Below, piece after piece: positions 1-13,400 of a DNA stretch of 64,000 nucleotides (position 1 is its first letter; each line of letters begins with the position of its first letter). The stretch comes from Icerya purchasi (Eukaryota; Arthropoda; Insecta; Hemiptera; Monophlebidae), in assembly GCA_039619475.1 (NCBI GenBank), contig CM077116.1, positions 278,581,258 through 278,645,257 on the forward strand, in the 5' to 3' direction. The translations under genes and the position numbers were made by a program. Under the pieces are notes generated by a model, which saw nothing but the letters and a program-made list of their open reading frames with translations, was not told the DNA's origin and ran no database searches.

Positions 1-860
1 TAACTTTTCTGATTATTTTATGCCTTGTTGTTCCATTATACGCAGTCGTCATTTTTATTCCAATAGAAAAAAAATTTACATTTTTGACACAGTTTTTCCG
101 GCACTGATAAATAGCCATATATTTTGCAGTTAATGATTTTTTCTTTCGAAATAAAATATTTTTTTCTTTTGTTTTGCAAAACCTATTATTAAAAACATTA
201 TTAAATATAATTTCAGAAGATACAGGGAAGATGGCGAATTTCCGTTTGATAGCTCTTTACACTTTCAAACAGCAGTAAGCAAAAGTCTATATTGCCAATA
301 TAAGTAACGGTAACAGATCGAAGAAATGATAGATACAGAATTTTCAAAAACTATAACAATGAAACACTTTGCACCTATTTCGTACGAGTAGAAAAACAGA
401 TGAAACTAATAGATTAAAAAAAATAAAATTTTACATAAATACTATTTTCTCTAATTTTATTTAAACATATTCCGCTTTAACCGCTGTTCCGAATATTTCC
501 TCTGCTTTAATTTACATAAAGCATTATTTTTATTAGTGAAATAATAAAATACATAAATCACGAAAACAAATTCACAAAATATATTAACCAGATCTGTACC
601 GGGGAAACGTAATCGTTCAATAATAATGACGTGCATTAATTTAAAAATTGGCATTTTACGTATTTATGATAATTTCGAGCCGACCGCGGGGAAAAAATTG
701 TACATAAAGATAAAAAAAAAATAAAAATATCCACCACCACTTGTTCTTTTTCATTTTTGTTTATTTCGCTGATTAAAAGTGAACGTGTACACCTTCTGAA
801 AGTTATTACGAGGTTTACAGTATCGTTATAAATATTACTAGTTAAAGTACTCTTATTTTA
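1..860. other. 3' flank of URB1, no gene seen
   Basis: AT-rich sequence with short A and T runs. A 65-codon open frame at 457-654 has no recognisable features and lacks a convincing context. Confidence 0.5.
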
Positions 861-866
861 TTTATT
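861..866 (-). promoter_or_regulatory. Probable URB1 polyadenylation signal
   Basis: TTTATT on the plus strand is AATAAA on the minus strand, about 180 nt after the URB1 stop. Several AT-rich near-copies lie nearby, so the exact cleavage site cannot be told. Confidence 0.5.
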
Positions 867-1045
867 CAGACTTTGAAATGTAAAACATAAGAACACTTCC
901 ATTTATGAAAAGTACAACACAGTCGAGAAAACTTCAACAATGATTAAAATTAAAATTAGTATTTTATCAAAATGACTAGTAGTGTCCATTGAAAAAAAAA
1001 AAGAAAAGAAGGAAAAGGTTAATAATAATGCTGCGTCTGCTGCAG

Positions 1046-1477
1046 TTACGGTTCAAGATCATTTGCACATCTTAATATAGCAGCTAAGTAGGTCTGCAGA
1101 TTTTGAATATTATTTACTGCTTCCAAAGGGCGTTTAATGTAACACTGTCGTGGAACGAAAGATTGTATAAACAACAGAAGGACAGAAAAGTTGTCTTTAT
1201 ATTGTAGCCATTTCGGATTGACCCGATGCAATAACGATATAATGTGAATGAAGGTCTTGACGGTAACATTATACTTCGATTTAAATTGCTGCACAAACGT
1301 TAATACAACAAGCACCGCCGAGCTGTTCGTGTTATCGGGCAAATGTGTGAGAATTTTAAATATAGCGAACAAGTCGTCCTCGTTGTTTACGCTTTCTGCT
1401 ATGCTTGTTATCCACGATAATGCCATCGGATCCTTAACAAACTCCGTCATATCCATCAGAGTGTGCAATATACGCGT
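1046..1477 (-). CDS. URB1: URB1 last exon (visible exon 27) with stop codon
   Basis: Acceptor ATGTTTCCAG, phase 0, open for 143 codons to a TAA at 1,046-1,048. It carries 'DPMALSWITSIAES', the family's 'xxLLSWLxxxLxx' motif, and ends 'AAILRCANDLEP'. The 3' untranslated region follows toward position 861. Confidence 0.95.
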   Translation of the reverse strand, partial: TRILHTLMDMTEFVKDPMALSWITSIAESVNNEDDLFAIFKILTHLPDNTNSSAVLVVLTFVQQFKSKYNVTVKTFIHIISLLHRVNPKWLQYKDNFSVLLLFIQSFVPRQCYIKRPLEAVNNIQNLQTYLAAILRCANDLEP

Positions 1478-4400
1478 CTGGAAACATGAAAAACACTAAA
1501 TACTGCATAAAAGTTACGCGAATTACCGTTTTATGTATTTTACTATTATTCGTTTTGAAATATTATAACCATCCTTCACTTAATCTGGTAAAAAGTAATT
1601 CACCATAATGTATTTTCTAGATAACTGAAATTAAGTCGAGCGCAAAGTATAGGAAATAAGTGTTTTCCCACAAAGAGATAAAAAGTTTTTTTTTAAAAAG
1701 AAATATGTCATTAACTGATAAAATCAAGTTACATACGTTTTAGAAAAGTCGCAAAGTTGATCCTTGTAGAATATTTATTATTCATGACCACAGTTTTGTA
1801 AGAATTTTAAAGAACCACTGAAATTTGCATTATCGTAAAACGATTTAATGAAAACAATATTTTGTTATTTTATTAACATTGTTTTAAAATAGACGAATTA
1901 TATATATATATTTTTTATTTTTTTCATTAGCTATTTTCTATCTATTTCTAGATGTAGCCCTCTCGAAGCTCTTTCCATTTCATCTTATGTGTCACTTTGT
2001 TCATCCAATCCTTTTGCAATTGTTTTATATCGTTGCCTCTTCTGCGCGTTTCTTTTGTTACCCATGTTGTGATCGTGTCTACAAGGAGACTCCTAGATGT
2101 ATTATGAGGTAACTAGTCCATCCTCATTTTGACTCCTTTATCATTTGTTTCTTTTACCTGTGATTTCTCTAATCTACTTGTTTACTTTTTTATCCCTTAG
2201 AAATGTACTAATTATTTTCCTTTCAATCCTCCTTTCTGCTATTATGGTGTTCCATGTTTCACATAGGTCACCAGCGGCAGTACACACTAATTAAATGTTT
2301 ACTTATTTAGATATACATATATCGGAACCTTTTTGTTTTGTACGATGTTCCTCAGGCAATGTAATATGCTTATTAATTTGAAGTAAATATTAACCCGCAT
2401 ACGAAATAAATAATATTATAAAACAAAAAATTCGGAAACACTAATTTAGAACACTTACGTTAATGATTACATTAATCATGAACGTAAGTGTTCGAAACTA
2501 ATCAGTGTTTTTGAATTTCATATTTTATAATAATATATTTCGTATGTGGATTAACGTTCCCTATTTGTTTAAATTATTTTAAGAGTTCGAATACGACTGT
2601 GAACGTATTAACCAACGAAGGAATTCTCTTTGTTACTACCTATTTAAAATATAAATGATTTATTTTTCACACATTTTGCAACTATTCGTAAGCTATATTT
2701 ATCTCTTTTTTTTTCTCTCACTTATAAAAAATCTAATTTATAATAAACACGTGGTCAACTAAAGGAATTGGTTCAGTGAAAGTTACAATTATATACGTAC
2801 TTTAATCTGAGCTGGACACGTTGATAAACTGCAAAAATGCATCAGTGTAGAAATCACTCTACTATTTTTTAACATATCATAATCGGACGACGATTCTGCG
2901 CAAAAACTTATCCACCTGATTAGCTGCATTTGCCATTCGCTGTATATTTAAAAACGTAATTGAATTTTAAAAAATGAAGAAAGATATACACTATAAAAAT
3001 TTCAAGTGAATAAATGTTAAATTAACGTCCTTTATAATTACAAAAACGTTACAAATCATTCGTTTTTTTTTTTACAGATTATTTATTAAATAGAATTTCA
3101 ACGGATATCTACGCCAAATAAAAAATACTAAATAAATTAATATACAGATTTTTAAAGAAGAACAATTAGAAATATTTAATCGTAATCATTTCTTGTTATG
3201 TAAGTTCATTAAAAATGTTCTTTTTGCTTAAAATATTGCGTATCAAAAATATTTTGAAACATGAACGGTTAGTTTTCCGGCGAGAGGTAATTTTTGAAAG
3301 ATAAAAATTATGCACAACAATCGAAAATAAAATAAGCTCGAAACTAAAAAAAGGTTAACGTACTGATTTTTCGACGCTGGAACGTAGAATAATTTCGAAA
3401 ATCCGGGCATCACTCTGAATTCGAACTCGTCATAATTTATCAAATAGTTTTTGTACAATTCAAAATGCGGATGATCCGGCTGCGTTAATCTGATCGTCAT
3501 CATGGCGTAAAATACGGAACAAACTCCCGGTATCGCTGGCATTTTATTATTCGCGGTCGCAAACGACTTTTTAATTCCAGCCATAAATGATCCGACAAAT
3601 CGAGTCCAAAGACAGGATTCTTTTTTTTGGCTAGAAATGAAAAATCGATGAAAACAATTAATTGAGGTACTGATTTTAAAGCGTTTAATAAATAACTCGA
3701 ATTCGATTTTTAGAAGAATCTGGAAACGATTTACGTTAATTTAATTATACAGTATTCTACATGTTAGATTAGTTAAATCGGTGAAAAACGAATATGCACT
3801 TTTTCATCGTAGTTCATTAACAGTTACACTATTGAACGGACGATATTGAAATCAATTACTTTAACGATTAAAAAAAAAAAATGAAAATAAATGGTAATTT
3901 ACAAACGACCTATTATCATCGCATCAGCTGTTATAATGTGCATTACTGAAATTTAACGAAGACGATTCGATTGTTACTAATAGAAAAATAAAAAGTAGTC
4001 TGTTCACTTCCGGTTAGACACCGTACGCATATAAAATGCTGTATGTACGAACTGATATCGATATTACGATCTTACGGTCTTGTCAAACGTTTTCATGATC
4101 AATCTGCGCATACATTTTCACCTATCATGCGTTACCCGATACAGCTTATAAACAATATTAAGGGAAAAATTTTTATATTAAATGGTCGGCCTACAATTGT
4201 CTTCCAACATTAGCACTGCTGATTTTCTGTTATACGCAATTATAGGGATACAAAGATAATCAAATAATTTAAGCTGCGTCAAAGAATAGTGCACAAAAAC
4301 ACCATCTTGAATTTAATTAATATTAACTCGCCGAACAGTACTTGATTAATCTTTGGCTGATAGATACAGCAATTCCGAAACTAAGGCAAATGAAAATATT

Positions 4401-7400
4401 CACCATTGAACTTCTTGTCGAATAATTTTTTGCTTCCTCGGAAAGCTGAACATTATTGCCATAAGATGAATGTATGATCTACTCTATTTATATTCAAATA
4501 TATATGTACATATATATATTATTTTCTCTTTTTCATGCAGACAAAAAGAAATTATTAAATCTGCTTTCTTTTTCTCAATCTAATAATTAAAAAAAAAAAA
4601 AAAAAAAAACCGAATATTTTAAATACTTTACACGCAAAGTTAGAATCAGTTTAATTACTAGTTATTCATTTTGTAAGAAAATTTAAAATTAATCGAATAT
4701 TTTTTTACCTGATCAAACGAACTTGCATTCCGAAACGATATAAGCAGACATAAGCGGCTTTTCTCATGGTAAATTCTTTAGCAGAAAACGAACGAATAAT
4801 CAGTGCGAGAGCTCCTACTCGAACAAATTTATGAATGCTGACTAACGATTCCGGTGCTAAAATAGAGCTAAATAACGGTATGTAAAATGACGGATCGTAT
4901 ACTTCATGATTGGCAAAACAGTTAGTAGTGGGCTGAAACAAGACGGAATAAAAGATTAATAAATAACCGCGCTAATCGAGGTCTAATACATTTCTCTAAA
5001 GTTCACGCTATTAGTTTCATAATAAAGCGCTATTCAACGATATTTTTAAAACAACGCTCAACGAATTTGTAACAAGATTGTATTCAGTCCAAAATAAATT
5101 TATCAACACGTAAGCGCTGTATATCTAAAATTTTGGAGAGTTCAGTCTGAGAACTTGAAAATCCCAGAGTTCTTCATTTTAAAACACAGCGACATCGAAC
5201 ACCGTATTATTATTGACTTAGGTGATCACGTCATGATCTACCAATGGAGATTACTCTCCAAAGAAATGAGACAGTTGATACAACAGATGAATGCCCAACC
5301 ACTGAGCCAAGTAACTCTCAACATAAAAGACCCATCATTATAAAACTATTTATTCTCCTAACATTGCAGATATTCCGTCTTCAGCTTCTCCCAATAACCC
5401 AATTCCCAACTTAATAAAATAAGTAATTGACAGCGGTGCGCAACTGCCAAATTTTGATACTTCTTACTATAAATATCCTCCACCGGAATACATTCCAGCA
5501 AAGATGGATTTATTTTTCTTAAATGTAACAACCCGCACATCGGCTGCAAACATAAACCACTGCGTCATCGATAAAAACAGAAATCATCCTAACTCACTGT
5601 ACATTTATAATGCTTCAAAAGCAGACTCACGCATTAACCCGTCTTCAACAGCATGCGCATAAGTGAAATGATTTCATTACGTCTAAATGATTACTGTTTC
5701 GGTAGAGAAAACAGAATAGTATATCATATAGTCTTGAGACTTGTTTATAAACAGGAAGTGCAGATAGAAACATACTGATAATAACCGATTCCTTGGTGTC
5801 CGTAAAAACAGTTTTATCACAGAACAACAAGGATATCTTAGCACTGAAGGATAATTACAACATTTTGAAGCAGTTCTATTATGCAAGAAGTCAGGTTAAG
5901 CCACATGGGAATCCAAGGAAACAACTGGATCGATTCAGCAAGTCAGCACCGTTCGCATTAATACCGTTAGCAACCCACAAATCTGTAAAGTGAAGGTGTA
6001 TTTTTATGATGGTGCGATGGTTGTTTGGATCAGTCAGTGGCATTTGGAACTATATTCTTTATGAAAAATATAAAATTAACAACTGATCCATGATTTCCTC
6101 CTCTTTACCTTACACATATGGAATGTACTGCTTTAAATCTCGCTTGCGGGGTAGTTTTACGACTGCTTCACACAACTATATATTTGAAAAAACATCCTTT
6201 TCACCCACACGTCATTTTTGCTCTGGCTTTTCCTACCCTTCCGTGGAAAACTTGTTACAATATTAAAAGCCTTTCATCCGCATCAAAATCATCGGTGTCT
6301 CACTGTCGATTATTCTCTCAAATTACCCAAATCAAATACGAATTTTACTTGGTTTCTTTGAGGCGAACAACTTACTAAGTAAAATTTGAAATAATGCCTT
6401 CACTCTGGGCAACGTATTGCAATGACCGTAGCCGTAAAAATGACACACGAACATTATCAGGAATTTAAAGAAAAAGTAATATTCGAAACTTTCACACTCA
6501 TTCTCATGACGTTTCGCAGTACAATTTAAATTTATTCGGATTAAACGGGTGCATTTATTTGTACAGAATTGTTGAATCACTAAAACATGTTCATCTTCAA
6601 AGAGTTGAAATATGTATACTCCGGGCTATCATACCCCAGGAAAACAAATTACACGGAACAAATTTTCATTAAGGTACACAGCTAGCTACGAAGATGATCA
6701 AGGGATTCTTGAGATCCTCTCCCATATGCGTAAAATTTTAATTTTACCGCAGAAATTATTGCACAAATGCGATAAAACAAAATGATAGTCAAGGTGATAA
6801 ATAATTTTTAAAAAATGCTGTAAACAAATAAAATTTAAATATTACATTACTTCGGTAAAAAAAAAATAAAAGATATAAGTAATTTTCAATAAATTTTTCT
6901 ATATATCAAATAATGAAAAAAATCATAAAATTCTAGAACAGAAATTTGATTTTTCGTACTATTTAACATTAATTGTATGAATATGGCTAATTATATATAA
7001 AAAAAATTAAACAATATTAAGCTAGAATAAAGCATTTACAATACAAATAAGAAAATCTTATCAACGATTAAAATAGCTCGATGATTATTTTAAAAGTCTT
7101 AAATGTAATAAGGCGCAGTGTTTTCAAATTTCATCTAGGGCACATCGAACGTCCATTCTCGTGGTACGGTTATGATATTTATTTATTAAATAATAACTGA
7201 AATTTCAACAGGACGCTCTACCAGTTCCATGTACGTTAAATACACATGTGTACGAGGAAAATACGTAAAAGAATTGTACCGGAAATTAATATAGTGTAAA
7301 TTGGTCGATATAGCACAACCAGGATGTGTAATAAAAATTAAATGATGCATCAGACATCATCTATTGAACTACAAAATGTGTAATAACTAAAAACTATTGT

Positions 7401-10400
7401 TCTGCGAGAAACAATCGAAAAAACAAAAAATGATAATTTTATAATTATATTACTACCAGGTAATTGTGAAAAAAGAACAAAGAAAAAAATAAAAACGAAA
7501 CAATTATTTTTAACATACAGCACCTTGTTATTTCAAACAACTAGTTAATTATTTACGCGGGAAAATAATATAAATATAATATAAATAACAACGGTAAATA
7601 CTCACAAGTAAACAACGATCAGTCGGATATCGATTAATTGTCGACTCGACCAAATTATATTGAAACACATCTAGTACTTGCGATGTAGTCGGGTAACTGG
7701 ATAGCGTCGTGGCAACACCATTTCTTAATTTGTAATGCGCGGCGGCTAATCTTCCCCAAAGGAATGGCCGATAATTTGTCACTCTAATATTATTTTTTTC
7801 ATAGTAAAAGAGGACCTGAAAGATTTAAAAGTTCATCACTGTTAATTGCTACGTAGCTATCGACTAGAAACAAATACAATTTTATAGCGATATAACAACA
7901 TCTTCACTCGCTCTCTTTATTTGTTTTTGTTTTTCTCATTACTCCGTTTTTAATAATACCGCGTGAGATTATATTCGTTTAAAAACCGTCTAACATGCAT
8001 GCACAGACATGTTGCGATAACGAATTATTGCAGTCTGTTTCTGAAGGGCAGTCTGCACATATTTGAAGCTATGCCTGAACATTGGGACGATACGAATAGG
8101 AAATCGAATATGGTCACATTTTTTAACTTTTGAATTTTAAACTGCATGCAGTTGAATGAATGCACTAAACAAATGATACCGAACATTATATTTATTTATT
8201 TATTTAATAGGGGTATACGCAACAGCATGAATTCAATTACAGTGTATGCATTAGATCTATATGCATGTATATATAATACATAAGCTATAAGCAACACATA
8301 CACAAGCACACACACGCCAATCACATATAACACATATATGTGTACGTGAATCTAACAAGGTCCCACTTTGTCGAAATTATTTACGGAGATACAGCGATTT
8401 TTTCGGATGTTAGATCAAAAATGTTTTAGCGTTTCTGATAGAGTGAACAGTGCTCTTCCCAATGCCGCAACTCGCAATGTGATCCGAGCTCGCGTTCGTA
8501 TTCTATGGCCAAAAACCTAAAAGCGCCTCGCCTGTCGCCTGGTTGCTATGCAAAAATTAAAACTCGTTTTTCTTAAAAGTATGTTTTTTTTTCAAATTTC
8601 AACTTCAAACGCTAATATCTCGGCGAGTTTTGTGCTTAGCAAGACTCCGTAAGGTCTCAATCGATCAGAAATTATGTCTAGTATATCGTACTAGGCTTAA
8701 CTGCATATCGACAAAATGGGACCTAGTTACGTTCACGTACACATATGCATACACTCATCACGTAACACATAAGAATACATATATGCCATGTAACGAATTA
8801 ATGTTATGTTAACAAACAATCAATACACAAATAAATTTATTCCTTGCGTACATAAAATATCTTCTCAGTAATTACTCATTGCATTAAAGTTACACGCACG
8901 TTCATATATACGCACACATACACACATCAATCACATATAACACGTATACACCCATGGCACATACAGACACAAATACTATGTAACACAAGTGAATTAATAT
9001 AAGTTATGTATTAAAATTGTTCGTATATCGCTAATATATGGAAGAGGGTAGACTGCGCACACTTTTAATTAATCAATCGAGCAGTAAAATAATTTAACCA
9101 TCTGCTTAAACTTATTCATGTTAGCAGAAAAAACATGTCAGCCTCCGATTCGTTCATTAAGAAATAATTTGTTATTTTCACCGCAGTCAAAAGGGGAGAA
9201 TTCGTATATAACTTCGTTCTTGCAAATGGTACATGCAATAATTGCATTTTTCTGGTCGTTAATCTGGGAACTCGGAAACCAACTTTTGATAATAAATTAA
9301 CATTATTTATAGTATATCAGTCAATAAATTACGTATAAATAAAACAGCAGCAGATATTTTCCTTCTATTTTCTAACGTGAACATATTGAACTCCTTCAAC
9401 TGTTGTTTATAATTGAATGGAAACATATCACTATAATGAAACTTAAAGTGCAGCCACCCCCTTAAAAAACGCTTTTGAACTCTTTCAAGTAAAAATATAT
9501 GATTCTTATTAGGATTCCAGATCGGATTAAATGATTTTAAAAATGAAAATAAAAAATGCTGTAATTTTGAACTTTTTTCCACGAGCGAACAATACAATTC
9601 AATTTAATTTATAGAAGTTAATTTTTAACATTATGATTTATTAGAATGAGACATAGCAACTAAAACTGTTCAAAATCAATTTTTTGCTTTACCAATAGTC
9701 CACCCGTTAGAACTAAATTAAGATATATTCAATTCCGACAACCATTTAAATTTAATAACAATATCAAATTTCTAACTATATTCACCTGGAGAATAATTTG
9801 ATCCTTCGCAGAAAGTGTTGCATTGTAAATACTGAAAAAAAACGGTAACTGAGTAGCATTTAGCGACGGAATATTTAGTCGGGCCAACGTGCAATACAAT
9901 CTCAACAGTTCCATTCCTAAAAAAAAAAAAAAAACGTTTTTATCGAAAGAAAACGGATGGAAAAAAGGTACACAACTAATTTGTTGCGAGGATTGGCATA
10001 TTATAAAATTAATGTGGAATTTCAAAAACAGAAGTTACACAAAATTACAGAAAAAAACTTCCAATTTTTCGTTCACATTTATACTTTCTTTTATAAAATA
10101 AACTTTTACTAATGCATATATACACATAACATATAATTACATAAACTACACTGTTTATAACACAAAAGTGTACTACAAATTGTACGAAAAGTGTGCGGAA
10201 ACAAAACCACCGGTTTTTAAGAAGATAAGGTGTAGCAGAAATTAGTAATGTAGCGAAATTATAATTTTACTAATTACTTCATTTTGTTTGTAAATATTTG
10301 ATCGTTTATTAAAAGCGAAGAAATTATAAAATCGGTGAAATTTATTGTATTGAAAGATAAAATATCTCCTCGATTGATAGACGGTATATATTAATGATCA

Positions 10401-13400
10401 TATTAGCTCGCCCTTAAATAACCATCGACTTTCTAGATTGCTAATACTAAATAGTGAAAGTTCTTCGGTATTAAATATTAATTAATAAAACTGAGAATAT
10501 TAATAGTAACTAGTAAAATACAGCAATTCCCGAATCATTTAATAGTAAAAATCGTCCCCTTTTTTAAATTTAAGCGGTATATTTTTACTTCTAGAATAAT
10601 GTAATAAATTTTATTTGTGTACAATTTTTTTTTTCAAAATAAAAAAAATAATCCTTACGCATATAAGAAGAACTGCTTAAACAAATATAAAGTCTATCTA
10701 CAAGTAAACAAAAAAGTAAATATTAGTATAATCGAAGCAACAAAAATATTTAGTGCCTAACATCGTAACCTTTAATCTTTTAAATGATCAAAAAAAAAAA
10801 AATGTTAATTATCATGATATTTAGTTCTGCCATTAATTTAATCCTACAATGAATGTCATATCACTATTGGCTTCTTCATAATGTTCCATTTTAATTTTAA
10901 CCGAAAATATTTTTCATAAAACTATTCCGTATACGTTTGATTACATTATTCAATGTCTTAAAATATAACCCCAATCTACATTTTTCTCCTTTTTACCGTC
11001 TTTACAAAAAGCGAGGTTATATGTATGTTCGTCGTGTATGTGTCTTTTTGTTGTTTTTTTTGTTTTTGCATGCACAACTTTTGATTATTTAGACCGATTT
11101 AATGATTTTTTGTTCAATCGAAAATATACCGGCTAGTGATGGTACTTATAAGTATATCGATAAGTATCGAAACACTCATGTTCAGTAGTTATCAAATACC
11201 ATGAAAAAAGGTAGTTTCTTCAAAAAAATGTTTATTAATATAATAAACGCCGTTGATAGTTAAATCGTTAACAATATTATTTACTATGGAAACGTAAATT
11301 TTAAAAAAACAACTGATTTTTAAAATAGCTCGATAAAAATTTAAAATATTAAACACAGATTCGAATAAAGAAAATGAATTTGAACGCCATAGCACCATTT
11401 ACAAGTTCATTACTGAGCAAAAGATTACGCGCCTTAACATTACTATGTAGTACTTTTGACTAGGTAGAGAGATTCGAATGATTTTTTGTTTATTCGAAAG
11501 CTTATCGATCAGTTTCTGATATGAATACCGATGAGTATCAGTGAATACTGACTGAGTAGCCATCAAATAAAGTTTAAAAAAAGAAGTATTCTTAGAATTC
11601 TTCCTTTACTTAATATATAACTGGGCAAAAATTGACAAAAAATTATTATTAGAATTCAAAGAAAATACGAACTCACAAAATTTTAAAATTGAAAGGAAAA
11701 TGAACACGGGTGACTTTACTGTTAATGTTACCACGTAGAAATATCGATTCGAATAGAGGTAATGAATCTGAAGCCCCCAAAGCGCGATTTACAAGTTCCT
11801 AATTGACAAAATTTGAACATTATCCCCTTTAACTGATACTCAGCTTTACATAACACAATAAATAGTAGCATTTCAATTTGGTCTATCGGAATTATACACA
11901 AAAAATTATAAAATAAAATATATATATATATATTTTTTAAAAGAGAAATACCGATTTCCAGATTTATTCTAAAAATTTAATTAAAACACGATAAAAAGTA
12001 AAAAATAATTACTCGATCAGATATAATATATTTTACAATAAAATGTATCTTAACCGATTACTCCCAAACAACATCAATAATTATTCAGTTGGTACCAAAT
12101 TCAAATTTTAACAATAATTAAAAACCACATTATATATTCCCAATGTTTTCAATACTTGGTTTGTAGAAAATCAGTGGTTATGTAGTTATATGCATTTAAT
12201 ATGGTTTATAAATATTATTGTAATATAAATCTGGTGTACTAAGACTCTAAAAGCATCAACGTTGTTTATGAATAATTATATCTTCTTTAAGTACATTTCT
12301 CTGTAAAATATATATTATTTTTCATTAATTTTTTTTTTTTTTTTTGTTCATTTTTATTTAAGTTTTAAAGTAAGCGTGAAATTATTATATTCATATCTAT
12401 TGCTCGTTCTTCTTGCTTTAAATTCAACATTATCACAGAATAAATCGAACATGATCATCTGTACGGAGCAGTTGTGTATATAGAGCTGTTATTAATAAAA
12501 TATAAAATAAAAAAAAGAAGGGAAAAAAGGGGGAAAAGGAAAAAAAAGGAAAATTACAATTGTTTTACAATAGTAGGAAAATAATGATCACACGAACCAT
12601 CAGTTATAGAAAATCCGTCTCCTTTGGAACGAAGAATGTCAAAAAACTTTGAATGGCCGATCAATCTCTGGAACACATTATCCGCCTGCTTAATATATTG
12701 CCTTGCTAAATTTCCGGAATACACCTTCTCGACTAGATGCAGCATACTATGAACAGTTTCAATACCCTCTTGCAGAAAAAACGTTTCAATTGCAGGCCAC
12801 TGGTCCCACTCTAGCAAATATGATAAATTATCTTCCGATTTAGCCGCCGAATATATTTCTTCCAGTAAATCGTAACTACAAAACAGTTAATTTTTAATTG
12901 AATATTAGTTGTACCAATGTGAATATAGTGAAGTGAAAAATTAAAGTAAAATCATTAATTCTAACATACAAGAGCGGAATATTCATTAACAATGATAGCG
13001 ACGGCAAATTTTTACTAAACAGCGATTTAAGTCTAATCACGAGGATTACTGGACCCACCGATATATGCGGCTGCAATAAATACCTATTGTGTGAAATCAG
13101 GGTAATTTTATATTAGCCCGAAAAAAGCTCACCCTTAATGATAATTGCGACAAGGGGTTCGATGTGTTTTTTAGATATTATTTTTTTTAATGATTTCATC
13201 TTTATTGTAATTTGCAAATCTACGTATATTTACGGGTTTTTAGCTAAAAGACATTTATGTTCGTTTTCACTTGTTCTGGTTGTTAAAACCATCGCGTAAA
13301 ATAAAGATCAAGTACTTTTTAACTTTTTTTTTTGTTTTTTTTTGTTTTTTTTTTTTTTAATTTTCAAGTATATAATAGACTTTATTCGGTTTAAATAATT

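Noticed and set aside
12554..12817. Apparent C-terminus of URB1 at a TAA (12,554-12,556)
   Set aside because: Downstream exons on the same strand carry the conserved URB1 C-terminal motifs, and a donor (CAATT|GTAATT) just before the TAA with the 17-nt micro-exon restores the frame.
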